A stretch of DNA of 64,000 bases. It comes from Trichomonas vaginalis G3 (Eukaryota > Parabasalia > Trichomonadida > Trichomonadidae). This document shows, piece by piece, positions 12,101-22,082 of the stretch (position 1 is its first letter; every line of letters begins with the position of its first letter). Under the pieces are notes generated by a model. It searched no databases, was not told the DNA's origin, and saw only the letters and a list, made by a program, of their open reading frames with translations. Made by a program: the position numbers and the translations under genes. The stretch covers positions 1,930,252 to 1,994,251 of the forward strand of contig NC_067207.1 in NCBI RefSeq assembly GCF_026262505.1, written 5' to 3'.

Positions 12101-15100
12101 TCTTGAGATTATCAAGAATGATTGCGTTCTGTATGCAGAGGTCATCCTTTGGTAATCCCTTAGATGCCCAATCGATTAATTGCGATGGATCTGTAGCGAA
12201 ATTCATGAAATTAAAGTCATTTTGACATTTAATAACATTATTTGTCAAAATTGATTTCCAAGACAAAATCAAATCATTTCTTCTGCTTTGTTCCAAGTAG
12301 CCACAATAAGTAATGAAAGCGGAAGACAATAGAGAGTGTCCAACAAGGCATTCGAACTCTCTTGTGAAGGAAACTCTCGATTCATTCCATCTTTTCATTT
12401 CATTTGTCAAAGAAGAAATTAAATTCGTTGCTCTTTGCATTTTGACTTTTATTTGTTCAGCTTCTATTCTTGTTTTCTCGCATTCGCTAACTAAATTCTT
12501 ATATTCATTAGTTAGATTATTCAATCTTGTTTCCAATCTATTGGTAGTAGTTTCCAATTCTTTGTATTTTTGTTCCAAAATTTGGGCTTCTTTATCCAAA
12601 GATTCGACTTTTTGTCTCAATGGTTCTGTCGACTCCAAAATCGAAACATATCTGATATTTGCACTCAGCCATTTGAACAATGGTCCGCAGGCTTGTGATG
12701 CACGCATTGCTTTGTCGTAATCCAAGCCATTGACAGTCAAAAAATGTTCAATCTTTTTGCCAATTGATGGTGTCACTTTTTCTAATTGAAAATCTAAAAT
12801 TGTTCTGATGAATGAATCTCCTGAGATTTCCTTCTTGATGAGTGTCCAATTAGAAGCGTTCATTCCAAGTAACATCAATACTGCTGTCAATATATTCTTG
12901 ATAACTTCAGGAGGAGATGCCAAACGTCTTATTTCATCGAGTTTTTGTTTGGAAATGTTTGAAACAGAGGATTTCGCATCTTCAATTATTGGTTGTACTT
13001 CGTCTAATTCCTTTTGTGCTTTCTGTTGTTCGACTTTCATTATGTTCCTCTTGTTCTCTATTTCTGCCTTTACCTTTTGCGCTTCATCTTTCTTTTGTGT
13101 CGTAATTTGTTTGTCTTTTACAATTTCAGTCAATTTTTGTTCGGCCAATTGTTCTTTTTCTTTTAATTGCTTTTGTTTGACAGCCAAATCTTTGCCCATT
13201 CTTTCAACTTCATTTTGTGTTGTTTCTAGTTTGGATAAGCCATTATATAGATGCAGTTGTTGTGTCTGTAATTTAGATTTCTTTGACTTCAAAATTTGGC
13301 AGAAATGAGAAACAAAATCAAAGAAATATCTCGGAGAAACGAAATTGGAAATTTGGAGAGAATTTGAAACATTTTCTGCCGTTTTATGGAATTCAACCAT
13401 AATTTGATCGATTTTTTCATCGATTTCTTCTTCTTTGAGGATCTGTTTCGCGTATGACTTCAATGATTCATCACTCAATGTATCAATATAAATGATGTTC
13501 GTAAACAAGAAAAGAGATGGGAATAATTTTTCTGTTTCATTCAAATTTGCTGTTGCTGAATTCAAAGTGAAAATAATCTTCAAATTTTCTTTCACTTTTT
13601 CATGGAAATAATTTAACAAACTCTCATCACTCTCGAGATTGTTAATTCCATCAATTCTTGCTTGATCTTTGATGGCTGTCAAAAGTGAAGTGAACTCATC
13701 ACCAACGAACAAACCGGGGATATTTGATTCCTGCATCAAAACGTTCAATTTTTCTGTCATTTGGGATAAAATTAAATCGTTTTCTTTCACGTGGAAAACA
13801 ACAGGTTTTTGTATACATGACTTCAAAATCTTTCTCAAGTCATTGTCAAAATCTGACAAACCGTAACCTTTGTAAACATGTAATCTGACAAAATCATAAT
13901 TCAAAATGAAAGAAACGAAATTAGGAATCAAAGTCTTTCCTGTTCCACTTAATCCGACTAACAAAAGATGTCCTGAATTTTCAGAAAGACGTCTTTCGAC
14001 TTTGCAAATGAATTCGATAATTTCATCGAAGAAAACAATTTTTTCATTGGAGTTTTCTTCATTGAAATCTTTGAGTTTTTGTTCGAGTTTAGTTTGCAAA
14101 GTTTGGATATCAGAAATAGAATATTTTCCGTTCAATATTCTTGTGTAAATTGATGTTTCTTGGAACTTATTGAGATCGCAATTTTCATTGTTTTTAATGA
14201 TGATTTCTTGGAGTTTGTCAATTGCGAATTTCTTGTTTTCTTTCTCTTTGATCCTGTCGCAGAAAATTCTTTGTCCTTCATAGAATAAAACGTGACAATT
14301 ATCATTAGTTTGATCATCATTCATGGCGATCTTGAATGAGTTTATCCATTCAATCAAATCTCTCATGTTTGCTTGGTAATGGACGTTTTCATTTCCTTTG
14401 AATTGATCACGAAAAGTGAAGTAAAATTCGACGATAGAATTGACCAAATTTTCGTCACTTTTCTCCAATAATTGTTTGGTAATTTTGTTGATTGATTCGG
14501 AAGAAGGATGTTCGATATTAACAACAGAACACAATCTAAGGAATCTTGAATTTAATTTGACACGTCCGTAGCAAGTTGGCGGAGAACACAAACAAACGAA
14601 ATCGATTAATTCCAAAGAAATCCATTCTCTTTTATTTGGATGCCAAAATCCTTTCATATCCAAGAATTGTCTGAGGAATTCGATGACTCTTTGTGTTCCG
14701 TATTTATCAAGATTTGGAAGGTTTAAGTTGTTAATCACGAAAACCAAGTAATTGTTGTTTTGTTTCGGAATCAATTTCATTCCATTCGATGTCTTCTTGT
14801 AGACAGTGAATTGCTCCAATGTCTGCAAGACGAAATCAATCGTAGAACAGCTGGAAAAGTCTAAATTGATCAAATTAATCTCAGAATATTTTGAGAGACT
14901 CTGTTTGACCAAAGAACCTTTTCCAACACCGTTCATTCCGCACAAAATTGGTGTTTGTCCGCCAGTTATCATCATCTGGATGAGTTTCTTCGTGATAACT
15001 GTTTCGGAGATCGGAATAAACTTCGAATCTTCGTTTTGGTTGTTCTGAGGAATGTCAACATTGATCCAATCTTCAACATCACTTGAAATGACGTAATTCA

Positions 15101-18100
15101 ACAAAGAACCATCAGGACAAAGCTTCGGGAACTCTTTCTTTATTAATAAAGAAAGATTCTCTCTTTGTTTGTATGAAATCGGAGAAGAAAATGCCCAAAA
15201 TCCTGCGAAAATTGTGGATTTTTCGATGAAAATTTGTGGTTCTTCCATGTTGAAAGCGGAAATAAATGAACTCGAGATCAAACTGAACATTGTTGAGATA
15301 TATGATGCAATTGGGATATTCATCACTGCGTTTTCTTTTGATTTATTCATAAAATCAATTAAAATCGGAACAAGTTTTGTAATTAACGGTTTGACAAACT
15401 CCAAAAACGAATTTTGTTTTTGGATCATGTCAGGGATAGAGAAATCAATGTATTCATTGAACAAAAGATGGTTCTGAGTGATGATTGATTCCGTTGACAA
15501 CTTGTGCAAATAGTAATTGATAATCTCGTTTGGCTGCAATGTATTTTCTGAGAAATAAACAATTCCACAACGAGAAACAGTTGCAGGAGTTGCGAAATTG
15601 AGATTTTCTACTTCGAAAACGATTCTTACATTGCTTGGAAGAGCGATTCTTTCACCATTAGGAAGTGTCAATAGTTTGTTATCATCCAAAACGGAATTCA
15701 AGTTTTCTACCCATTCAGGATCGACGTCTCCATCGAAAACAATCCAATGACGTTTTGACATTTCGTTCTTTTGATTTGCAACGATTTGTCTGAGAATTCT
15801 CGTGAAAACACCATCAGTCCATTCTCTAGATACAGGATCTAAACATCCGAATAATGTGTCTTTTGTTACTGACTTCGGATTGATGACATAAAATTCACTC
15901 TCAATTTTGTCAATTTTTGTCAAAACTTTCAACAAAATTTTCCAAGAAGAAGTTTTTCCGCTTGAAGAAGCACCGACTAACATGAAGCCATGGTTTATCT
16001 GTTGGATGTAATAGAGCTGGATAATCTTTTGTACCCAGATTTCGCTATCTGTCCATCCACAGTTATTTGCTTCTTCTTTGATGTGATTCAACAAATCTTC
16101 TTGAGTTATTTCGCTTGGAGTAATTCCAGGGAAAATGTCATCCATCAATCTCTTTAATTTGATCAAATCGTTGCTCAACAACTTCGGGAATAAAGCGTTT
16201 ACGATTGATGAAATCAAGATCTTCTCTTCGTTCTTGTTGTTCTGGCTTTGTCTGATCAATTGTCCAGCATTTGCCAAAACAGATTTCATCGCTCTCAATC
16301 CGAAATCGTAATGAGTTTGATTTGACAAACTTTCTTTCGCCATTCCGAATAAAAGAACAAATTTCGGAGCAAGTTTTTCGGCAGTTTCGAAACCTTGTGA
16401 GAACAAAAGAACTTCAGTGATCAAATCTGTATCAGGCTTATTCATCGCTATCGATCTGAACAACTGTTTCAAGTTATCAGGCAATTCAACACGACCTGCG
16501 TATCCTGGATTCATTGTAATGAAAATTCCAATGTCTTTGTTCAAAGGAACTTTTCTTCCTAAAATTGAAATCTGGTTCGTATTCATCTTCAAACCGTTCT
16601 GAATTGTTTGTATCTGTTGGCTGACGGCGGATAACATCTGTTCATCCAATCTGTTGAATTCATCGAAGCATCCCCATGATCCACAATGACACAAACCAAC
16701 GAAAATTCTTCCCATCGCTTTGAAATCGAATGTTTCATCGCAGTTAAACACCAAAACTAATCTTCCTAAGTGATGGCCCATGTTTTTAACTGTTTCTGTC
16801 TTTCCTGTTCCCGCAGGACCGAATGGGGAACCTCCCAATTTTGCAAACAAAGCTTGAGCCATTGTCAAATAGACTTTGTCTGTTAAAGGAGTTCTGACTA
16901 ATGATTGGCACAATCCAAGATATTCGTATCCGTAATTGAACACTGCATCTCCAACAGAAACAGTTAATTCGCCTGTTGATTTGTTCAAATAATATCTGAG
17001 ATGTTTCGTCCACTCGAAATTGGAAATTTGATCAACGTTTTGGAGATCTTTTGTTATGTTTCTTTGGTGAACACTTTCTGTAATGAGTTGTTGAACAGAA
17101 TGTCTCATTATCAAGCTCAAATCGCTGAAAACAATTTGACTTAAAAGTGAAATAAATTTGACAATTTCATTTGTCGAATTTGACAACAATTTCTTGGTGA
17201 TTCCAAGTTCGATTTGATTTGTTGTTGTCACGAAGAAACACAAAAGAACAATCTGTGATGGATATTTGGACAAAATACTCTTGAGATTTTCCAATGTCAT
17301 ATTTTGCCAAAATTGTTCGAATTCGATAATTGCGGAATTCAAAATTTTGTTCAAAGAAACTTTCATTTCTTTTTCTAAACTTGACAAAGTTTGATGAACA
17401 GTTTTAGAAATAGAAAGAGGATTAGACACACTTATGATTTCTCCTTCTGAACAACCAAATTTTGTTATCATGTTCTCTTCATTTTGTTCAACTTTCGACA
17501 AACCTTCGAACATTTTTCCGAAATGTTTCTGGATTTCGGAAATTGAAGAAGATTTACCAATAATCTCCAAAAGATCTTCATCGCCAATGAAGAAGAATCT
17601 TGGGAACAAAGATCTTTGTTTCTCGAGATATTCAGACAATTCTTTTTGTAGCAAAATCAAATTTTCATTCAAAGAATTCAAAATTTGTCCGATATTAGGA
17701 ATCAAAGTAATTTTCATTACAATCTTTAATTGTGTCAATCTTTTAGAGATTGTCATGAATTCCTTTTCTTGTTTCCTGAAGTTATTCGTCTGTTTAACTA
17801 AGATTTGTCTGATATCCAATGAAGAGAAAACTCCTTCCAAATAAATGAATCTTCTTTGTACATTCAGCCAATCATCCAAAACAACTTGTAGTCTGTTCAA
17901 TGAATTCTCCCATTCAGTGGCTTTTTCCCTGAAAACATGGAAGAATGGTGAAGTTTGCATTGCACTCAAAAAGTTCAAATGATCGGAAACCAATGATAGA
18001 ATAATGTTTCCTGATTTTATCAAAGAAATCTTATCTTTGTAAGAAGAGAACTCGAATTCCATTGTATTCCATGTATCAGACAATTGATCCAAGTACTTAT

Positions 18101-21100
18101 TGAGTGAGTATTCTCCTTGTGCATTTCTCAAAACATCGCTGAAGAAACTTTCATTATTCAGCAAATCGAAATTGATTAAATCTTTAACAGTAAATGTATC
18201 GAAGTTGATATCGAAAGAGAATTGTGTTGATATATGTTTCCAATGTCTCTGTTGTATTGCTTCGCTTTTTAGACCTTCGATAACAGGGAAAATTTTCAGT
18301 AAATTCTTGCATTTCTTGTTGAAATAAATCCATCCTTCGTATTGTCTGATGATATTCGACATCTGATTGAGTTCTTCTATTATCTGGTTGACTTGTTGTT
18401 TGAGTGTTTGTATAGATATTTCTTGGAACTTTTGTTGTAAAACTGTTTCGAGTTTTTCATTGATTTTCTTCAACAAAATCCACCCGTCTACCATGTTCTG
18501 GCGTTCTTCAATCATCATTTGGAGTGTTGTTGATTCTGTTGTTTCTAATCCAAGAAGTTCCATAGCAGAAGAAATTTCTTGCCAGTCACTTTTCATTCTG
18601 TCAAAAACTGACATGTAATTTTCAAGAATTTGAAGAGCTTTGTCTGGCAAAATATCTCCATTCAAAGGTTTTTCGTTATTCCATCTGTCCTTGAGATTAT
18701 CTATCCTAGAAATTATAGATTCGTTCTCAAGTTGCACAGATTTTCTGAAATTGAGTTTGTTATTCTCTATTTCCTGTCTTCTATTTTCAAGCAGCAATTT
18801 AAATTCATTTACATTTTCTTTTAATTTCTTGAAATGTTCGAGTTTTGTGAATTTTGTTGCTTCCTCGAATGTCGGCAAATACGATTCCCAGTTTATTTGT
18901 TTATCGCTTGCCTCTTTAAACGACTTCAAGAAATTGGAAAGACCTCTTGCTGTCGTTGGAATTTTTTGAGAAATCATAACTCTCAAATCTGACATTTCGT
19001 TGTTTATCAAATAGATCTTTTCTCCTGCGAGCAAATAGAGTTTCGCCGATGAGTACTTGATCCATTCATTGAGTTTCGATATTGTTATTGATTTCATTCT
19101 ATTTGTATCAATAACAAAACAAGAAATCTCTTCTTCTCCAGAAGAAATTTCGATTTTCTTTTTGATATTCGAGAAAGAATTTATTAATGACATCCATTCA
19201 AAAATATCATTAGAAAATTCAATTGTTCCTGGTCTTGCCAAGAAAATACTTTCGATATTCTGCCAATCTGACAAATAAAATTTTGCCATTTCGCATGATT
19301 CTCCGAACAATTTATATAATTCTTCGATTTTGTCGTAAGGAACAGGAAAACTGTCATCGATGTCCCTGAAATAGATCGGATCTTCGTCACCAAGTGTTAT
19401 TGTCTGCTGTAACAAATAGTTGTTAATGTGTTCGGTGAAAACTTTCGTGACATAAGATCTGAGATTGTTCGGACTTGGATTTATGGAGATATGGCTGCCT
19501 TTCAGTGTTACAGTGATTTTTATTGGATCCGTGCCTTCTAAAAGTTTGCCGTTTTTGAGAGATTCAACCCAAATTCCGACAATGTCGTCAACTTTGCTGG
19601 CAATGATACCGAGAAGACGCTCATTGATGTCTTTGATGTACTGGTGGTTGAATTTACGATCAATTTCGTAAACTTTTTGCTGGATTAACTTGATTTTCTC
19701 TGTAATCGTAGTATCAAGGCACGAACCGTCTTCAAGATCTTGTAATGTGTTTTCTATGGTTGTGACACATTCTTTGGCACGTTTGTAGAAGACAGAAAAG
19801 TTATAACAGTTATGATTAAAATCTTTTGAGAAATCTTTGGTAATTAGGTCTGTCCACTTATAGTTATAGCCATCTCTGATCAAACTGTAGATGTTGTTGA
19901 TGTCTGAAGCGCAAATTAATAATAAATTTTTATCCATGTCTTTAATTGCGGAATTAAACATGTTCAGACCTTCTTGAATCCTTATGGCATTCTTGTAGAT
20001 CTTGTAGACTTGAGGAGCATCATGAATTAAGTCTGTATCTGGAGTAATATTCTTTTCTTGGAGAGATCTGAAGATTGAAATCAAATGGGCGGTTTCTTCA
20101 TCGATTGTACAGACCAAACCGTTAGATGTTACTTCAAAAATGGCCATATCTCGGTCTTTCTTGATATCTTGAACTAAATCTGAAATTTTTTGGAAGCCAA
20201 GTTGTTTCTTGACCTTGTCCCTGCATGAATTGTACTTTTCACGCAAAGATGGATAGTTTTCTTGCCATTTTTCACTTATTACATCAGATATCATTTTATC
20301 AATGGTATTTAAGCGCTGTGATATATTCTGGACGTGCAAATACTTAGCAAAGACATCAGATGTACCATGGTTCATGACTATTTCTAAAATTGGAAGATTA
20401 TCAATTTGTTCAAGTTGTTGTTTTTCGAATTTTACCAATTGGTCTTCAATCTGCTGCTCAAATCTATGCTGTAATTCTTTTAATGATGGAAGAACAGCTG
20501 GTCTTCGGCAAATATTCTTATGATTTACAAAAATTTGCTGAGTATCGACCAATGACGTGTTTTCTTGCAGTAACTTAGTAATAATAAGTACTAAGTCGCT
20601 GTCAATTCGCTCTAAATGTGACTTGTACTCTTGAATTGACACATCCCATTTCTTATTCGCGCTTTGAGTGAAATCTAAGAACGGAGCGTTAACGATCAAT
20701 TCAAATGCTTGGTCGAGGGCACTTTTTACAGAGTCAAATGGCAGTTTTGAGTACTCTAAGAAGTGATTTGACAATAAATGATACTCTATCTTTGCATTTT
20801 CGAGTTCATTGAAGCGTTTGAACAATATAGACTTGTCAACAGTATCATTGCTAATGAAATCACATTGGGTTCTCTTCTCATTTAAGAAAATAATTAATTC
20901 TTTTTCATCGGAAATCCATTTCTTGCACAAATCGTTAATGATATTCATTGATGCTTTGAATGCTTCTAACGGGAGATGCTGTAAAGCCATTACTGATATG
21001 ATCATGATGAGTTTATCAAATAAATATGATTTTATCAGCTTGTAAATGATCGGAGAGCGTTGCGGATAGTTACTCTTTTGGAAGAAGAAGCTAAGTAACG

Positions 21101-21992
21101 AGTACAACTTTGGAATATGTAGTTTTAATTCTTCTATTGTGTTGCATTCATCGATATCCGTAATAATTTTATCGAAGGAACTGATGCCTTCAGAGTAAGG
21201 TCCGAAAATCTGATTGTATTTAAACAATTCGTCTTGTGCTTCTCTGAAAAATTGATTAAATAATTTTTGCTGGTTAGAAATGAGAGTAGAGATGTTTGAT
21301 TTCGAAATATATGTTGCTTGTTCAACACCTTGTTTGAGTCTTTGTCCAAGCAATGTCCAGAAAGAAAACTCATCATGTAATCTTTCATACGTAGGAGGTG
21401 ATTTTGCGTAGCTAATGATGGACTTTATCGAATTCTCCCATCTGTCTATTATCGATAATAGTTCAATTTCCTGTGCTTTTGTTAATTTTCCTGAAGATGC
21501 TGATTGAATTAAAGGAGAATTGATATCAAAAATGGGTTCAGGAAGGTTATTTTGTTGTTGGTAACGAGAAATTGCTATATCAAATGTTGAAATTGTTTCA
21601 AGAACTGATTGAGCATTTTTATCTGTTGCAGGAATAGTATTTTTCATATACGGAACGAAAAATTGTGAGATAAGAAGTTGAAGGAATTGTACTGCTTTCT
21701 GAGTTGGAAGTGAAATTACGCTAATTACGCCCTCAAAATTTTCTTTTGTGAGTGTAATAGGGTACTTTTGATAGACAAGTATTGGTCCATCTGTATATTC
21801 AAGTGTGTTTTGGATTACAATTTTGTTTGTTTTCCGAATAATAAGGAATAATTTATTCGGATCTTCAATAAACTCTTGAACTACATCAGAAAAACAGTTT
21901 AATTCCTCGTCATCCACGGAACTTATTCCTAAAACAGACTTAATTGTCGGTTTCATAAAGGAAATAAGGTCAGTGGATGAGAGATTAGACAT
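9177..21992 (-). CDS. Cytoplasmic dynein 1-type heavy chain
   Basis: This is the motor subunit of dynein, an ATP-driven minus-end microtubule motor: 4271 residues without an intron. The N-terminal ~1650 residues are tail and linker. The AAA ring follows with P-loops at about 1724 (GPAGTGKT, AAA1), 2004 (GASSSGKT, AAA2), 2351 (GMNGVGKG, AAA3) and 2678 (GLSGTGKT, AAA4). The coiled-coil stalk and microtubule-binding domain span about 2910-3190, then AAA5, AAA6 and a C-terminal domain. AAA1 has an intact Walker B (CFDEFN). The runs ETFDF-AMGRIFVGLC and the AAA2 run WIVFDGDVDPEWVENLNSVL match the DYNC1H1 class and not dynein 2 or axonemal chains. AAA3 Walker B reads FVINNLN where DYNC1H1 has LFCDEIN, and AAA4 reads FHVKEN where it has FIMDES, so AAA3 and AAA4 look impaired for hydrolysis. 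The gene is divergent from the TBC gene, with 90 bases between the two candidate ATGs. Confidence 0.93.
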   Translation of the reverse strand: MSNLSSTDLISFMKPTIKSVLGISSVDDEELNCFSDVVQEFIEDPNKLFLIIRKTNKIVIQNTLEYTDGPILVYQKYPITLTKENFEGVISVISLPTQKAVQFLQLLISQFFVPYMKNTIPATDKNAQSVLETISTFDIAISRYQQQNNLPEPIFDINSPLIQSASSGKLTKAQEIELLSIIDRWENSIKSIISYAKSPPTYERLHDEFSFWTLLGQRLKQGVEQATYISKSNISTLISNQQKLFNQFFREAQDELFKYNQIFGPYSEGISSFDKIITDIDECNTIEELKLHIPKLYSLLSFFFQKSNYPQRSPIIYKLIKSYLFDKLIMIISVMALQHLPLEAFKASMNIINDLCKKWISDEKELIIFLNEKRTQCDFISNDTVDKSILFKRFNELENAKIEYHLLSNHFLEYSKLPFDSVKSALDQAFELIVNAPFLDFTQSANKKWDVSIQEYKSHLERIDSDLVLIITKLLQENTSLVDTQQIFVNHKNICRRPAVLPSLKELQHRFEQQIEDQLVKFEKQQLEQIDNLPILEIVMNHGTSDVFAKYLHVQNISQRLNTIDKMISDVISEKWQENYPSLREKYNSCRDKVKKQLGFQKISDLVQDIKKDRDMAIFEVTSNGLVCTIDEETAHLISIFRSLQEKNITPDTDLIHDAPQVYKIYKNAIRIQEGLNMFNSAIKDMDKNLLLICASDINNIYSLIRDGYNYKWTDLITKDFSKDFNHNCYNFSVFYKRAKECVTTIENTLQDLEDGSCLDTTITEKIKLIQQKVYEIDRKFNHQYIKDINERLLGIIASKVDDIVGIWVESLKNGKLLEGTDPIKITVTLKGSHISINPSPNNLRSYVTKVFTEHINNYLLQQTITLGDEDPIYFRDIDDSFPVPYDKIEELYKLFGESCEMAKFYLSDWQNIESIFLARPGTIEFSNDIFEWMSLINSFSNIKKKIEISSGEEEISCFVIDTNRMKSITISKLNEWIKYSSAKLYLLAGEKIYLINNEMSDLRVMISQKIPTTARGLSNFLKSFKEASDKQINWESYLPTFEEATKFTKLEHFKKLKENVNEFKLLLENRRQEIENNKLNFRKSVQLENESIISRIDNLKDRWNNEKPLNGDILPDKALQILENYMSVFDRMKSDWQEISSAMELLGLETTESTTLQMMIEERQNMVDGWILLKKINEKLETVLQQKFQEISIQTLKQQVNQIIEELNQMSNIIRQYEGWIYFNKKCKNLLKIFPVIEGLKSEAIQQRHWKHISTQFSFDINFDTFTVKDLINFDLLNNESFFSDVLRNAQGEYSLNKYLDQLSDTWNTMEFEFSSYKDKISLIKSGNIILSLVSDHLNFLSAMQTSPFFHVFREKATEWENSLNRLQVVLDDWLNVQRRFIYLEGVFSSLDIRQILVKQTNNFRKQEKEFMTISKRLTQLKIVMKITLIPNIGQILNSLNENLILLQKELSEYLEKQRSLFPRFFFIGDEDLLEIIGKSSSISEIQKHFGKMFEGLSKVEQNEENMITKFGCSEGEIISVSNPLSISKTVHQTLSSLEKEMKVSLNKILNSAIIEFEQFWQNMTLENLKSILSKYPSQIVLLCFFVTTTNQIELGITKKLLSNSTNEIVKFISLLSQIVFSDLSLIMRHSVQQLITESVHQRNITKDLQNVDQISNFEWTKHLRYYLNKSTGELTVSVGDAVFNYGYEYLGLCQSLVRTPLTDKVYLTMAQALFAKLGGSPFGPAGTGKTETVKNMGHHLGRLVLVFNCDETFDFKAMGRIFVGLCHCGSWGCFDEFNRLDEQMLSAVSQQIQTIQNGLKMNTNQISILGRKVPLNKDIGIFITMNPGYAGRVELPDNLKQLFRSIAMNKPDTDLITEVLLFSQGFETAEKLAPKFVLLFGMAKESLSNQTHYDFGLRAMKSVLANAGQLIRQSQNNKNEEKILISSIVNALFPKLLSNDLIKLKRLMDDIFPGITPSEITQEDLLNHIKEEANNCGWTDSEIWVQKIIQLYYIQQINHGFMLVGASSSGKTSSWKILLKVLTKIDKIESEFYVINPKSVTKDTLFGCLDPVSREWTDGVFTRILRQIVANQKNEMSKRHWIVFDGDVDPEWVENLNSVLDDNKLLTLPNGERIALPSNVRIVFEVENLNFATPATVSRCGIVYFSENTLQPNEIINYYLHKLSTESIITQNHLLFNEYIDFSIPDMIQKQNSFLEFVKPLITKLVPILIDFMNKSKENAVMNIPIASYISTMFSLISSSFISAFNMEEPQIFIEKSTIFAGFWAFSSPISYKQRENLSLLIKKEFPKLCPDGSLLNYVISSDVEDWINVDIPQNNQNEDSKFIPISETVITKKLIQMMITGGQTPILCGMNGVGKGSLVKQSLSKYSEINLINLDFSSCSTIDFVLQTLEQFTVYKKTSNGMKLIPKQNNNYLVFVINNLNLPNLDKYGTQRVIEFLRQFLDMKGFWHPNKREWISLELIDFVCLCSPPTCYGRVKLNSRFLRLCSVVNIEHPSSESINKITKQLLEKSDENLVNSIVEFYFTFRDQFKGNENVHYQANMRDLIEWINSFKIAMNDDQTNDNCHVLFYEGQRIFCDRIKEKENKKFAIDKLQEIIIKNNENCDLNKFQETSIYTRILNGKYSISDIQTLQTKLEQKLKDFNEENSNEKIVFFDEIIEFICKVERRLSENSGHLLLVGLSGTGKTLIPNFVSFILNYDFVRLHVYKGYGLSDFDNDLRKILKSCIQKPVVFHVKENDLILSQMTEKLNVLMQESNIPGLFVGDEFTSLLTAIKDQARIDGINNLESDESLLNYFHEKVKENLKIIFTLNSATANLNETEKLFPSLFLFTNIIYIDTLSDESLKSYAKQILKEEEIDEKIDQIMVEFHKTAENVSNSLQISNFVSPRYFFDFVSHFCQILKSKKSKLQTQQLHLYNGLSKLETTQNEVERMGKDLAVKQKQLKEKEQLAEQKLTEIVKDKQITTQKKDEAQKVKAEIENKRNIMKVEQQKAQKELDEVQPIIEDAKSSVSNISKQKLDEIRRLASPPEVIKNILTAVLMLLGMNASNWTLIKKEISGDSFIRTILDFQLEKVTPSIGKKIEHFLTVNGLDYDKAMRASQACGPLFKWLSANIRYVSILESTEPLRQKVESLDKEAQILEQKYKELETTTNRLETRLNNLTNEYKNLVSECEKTRIEAEQIKVKMQRATNLISSLTNEMKRWNESRVSFTREFECLVGHSLLSSAFITYCGYLEQSRRNDLILSWKSILTNNVIKCQNDFNFMNFATDPSQLIDWASKGLPKDDLCIQNAIILDNLKRIPFIIDPTGEAVKFLEKIYPNLVKSSFIDSKFPKNLESCLRFGSPLLIEEGEQLDPLVYPVLSKEFKKLSGRTILDLKHNDIDVSPSFSMFIVTKDTDFRPNPSLCSMTVLVNFSVTSLSLRAQCLTRLLSFKLPDIEKQRQELHTSLSKMQIALHGLEEKMLSVFSSTSGEILENDELLHLLEHIKEEAKEMEKKAEETKTALQKINDVSQQFQSVAEVSTSLFFALNNMSSVHFLYQFSLNFFWSVFDKSSSADAKPEELIEMITKDLFVAASYSLLSKHLPILAFRFGQILIEHKNISVDESLYDLALRGTTLRGNSDFLKLTDTQEFKDWLQNDSPEINVPKEILEKITKSDNKITSSLKILAIMRKCRPDRIISSTKCFIRSCFGYDILDIPSLDIVKTASTLDPHIPMLLCASAGHDPSERVEECSSKQIESVAVGSQDSQENIESVVRQAGQRGQWIIIKNVHLAPIWTRDFVKSLNTMKLHPEFRLFLTSEINPKVGSNVFRSSRVIVFESATGIRANLKKVYSSGLTIPNVTSEKRKVISSFIWLHSVIMERLRYLPLGWSKKYEFNESDLKFALQIAVRWMENASAGRSHLSDETIPWTALRSLISSCVYGGRVDQTCDSRVLSAMANEILKPNSKVADGLLEIPDFSTMNEFKSWVDSLNDNNETPEMLWLPKNSAKFLFIQQGNEILKQILGVSAGEFNSNHVEEKKLSFVKLLLKKWIDDFSQIKVDEKTTKSNSLISNVINEERKQILNTMKLIIEESNLIIKRLEENDQLTQNDNLIISDLAKGKIPKQWNKHNYEGRDLEEWKEDFINRIIHLTFNDNKSLKLGYFSHPEAVLAAARQTAASKNSWPIEKVTMTIEVNNSEKKNEYDLVVEDITTMNAEWDKEKKCFVSTENVMGSLPISKISFSNSSQVEGVVVSCFMTTSRKGSVFEVTMPVDQEKDLNWWTIRAPALVLQKNAI

Positions 21993-22082
21993 TTATAAAA
22001 AAAATTTTGAAAATCTAATAAAAAAAATCAAAGATTTCATATCACATGTCATATAATGGATTTATGAATATGTTGTTTTAAT

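Noticed and set aside
9177-21992. Axonemal or dynein 2 heavy chain
   Set aside because: The AAA1 run ETFDF-AMGRIFVGLC and the AAA2 run around DGDVDPEWVENLN match dynein 1. Dynein 2 has a different sequence (EGIDVKSMGRIF) at this point.
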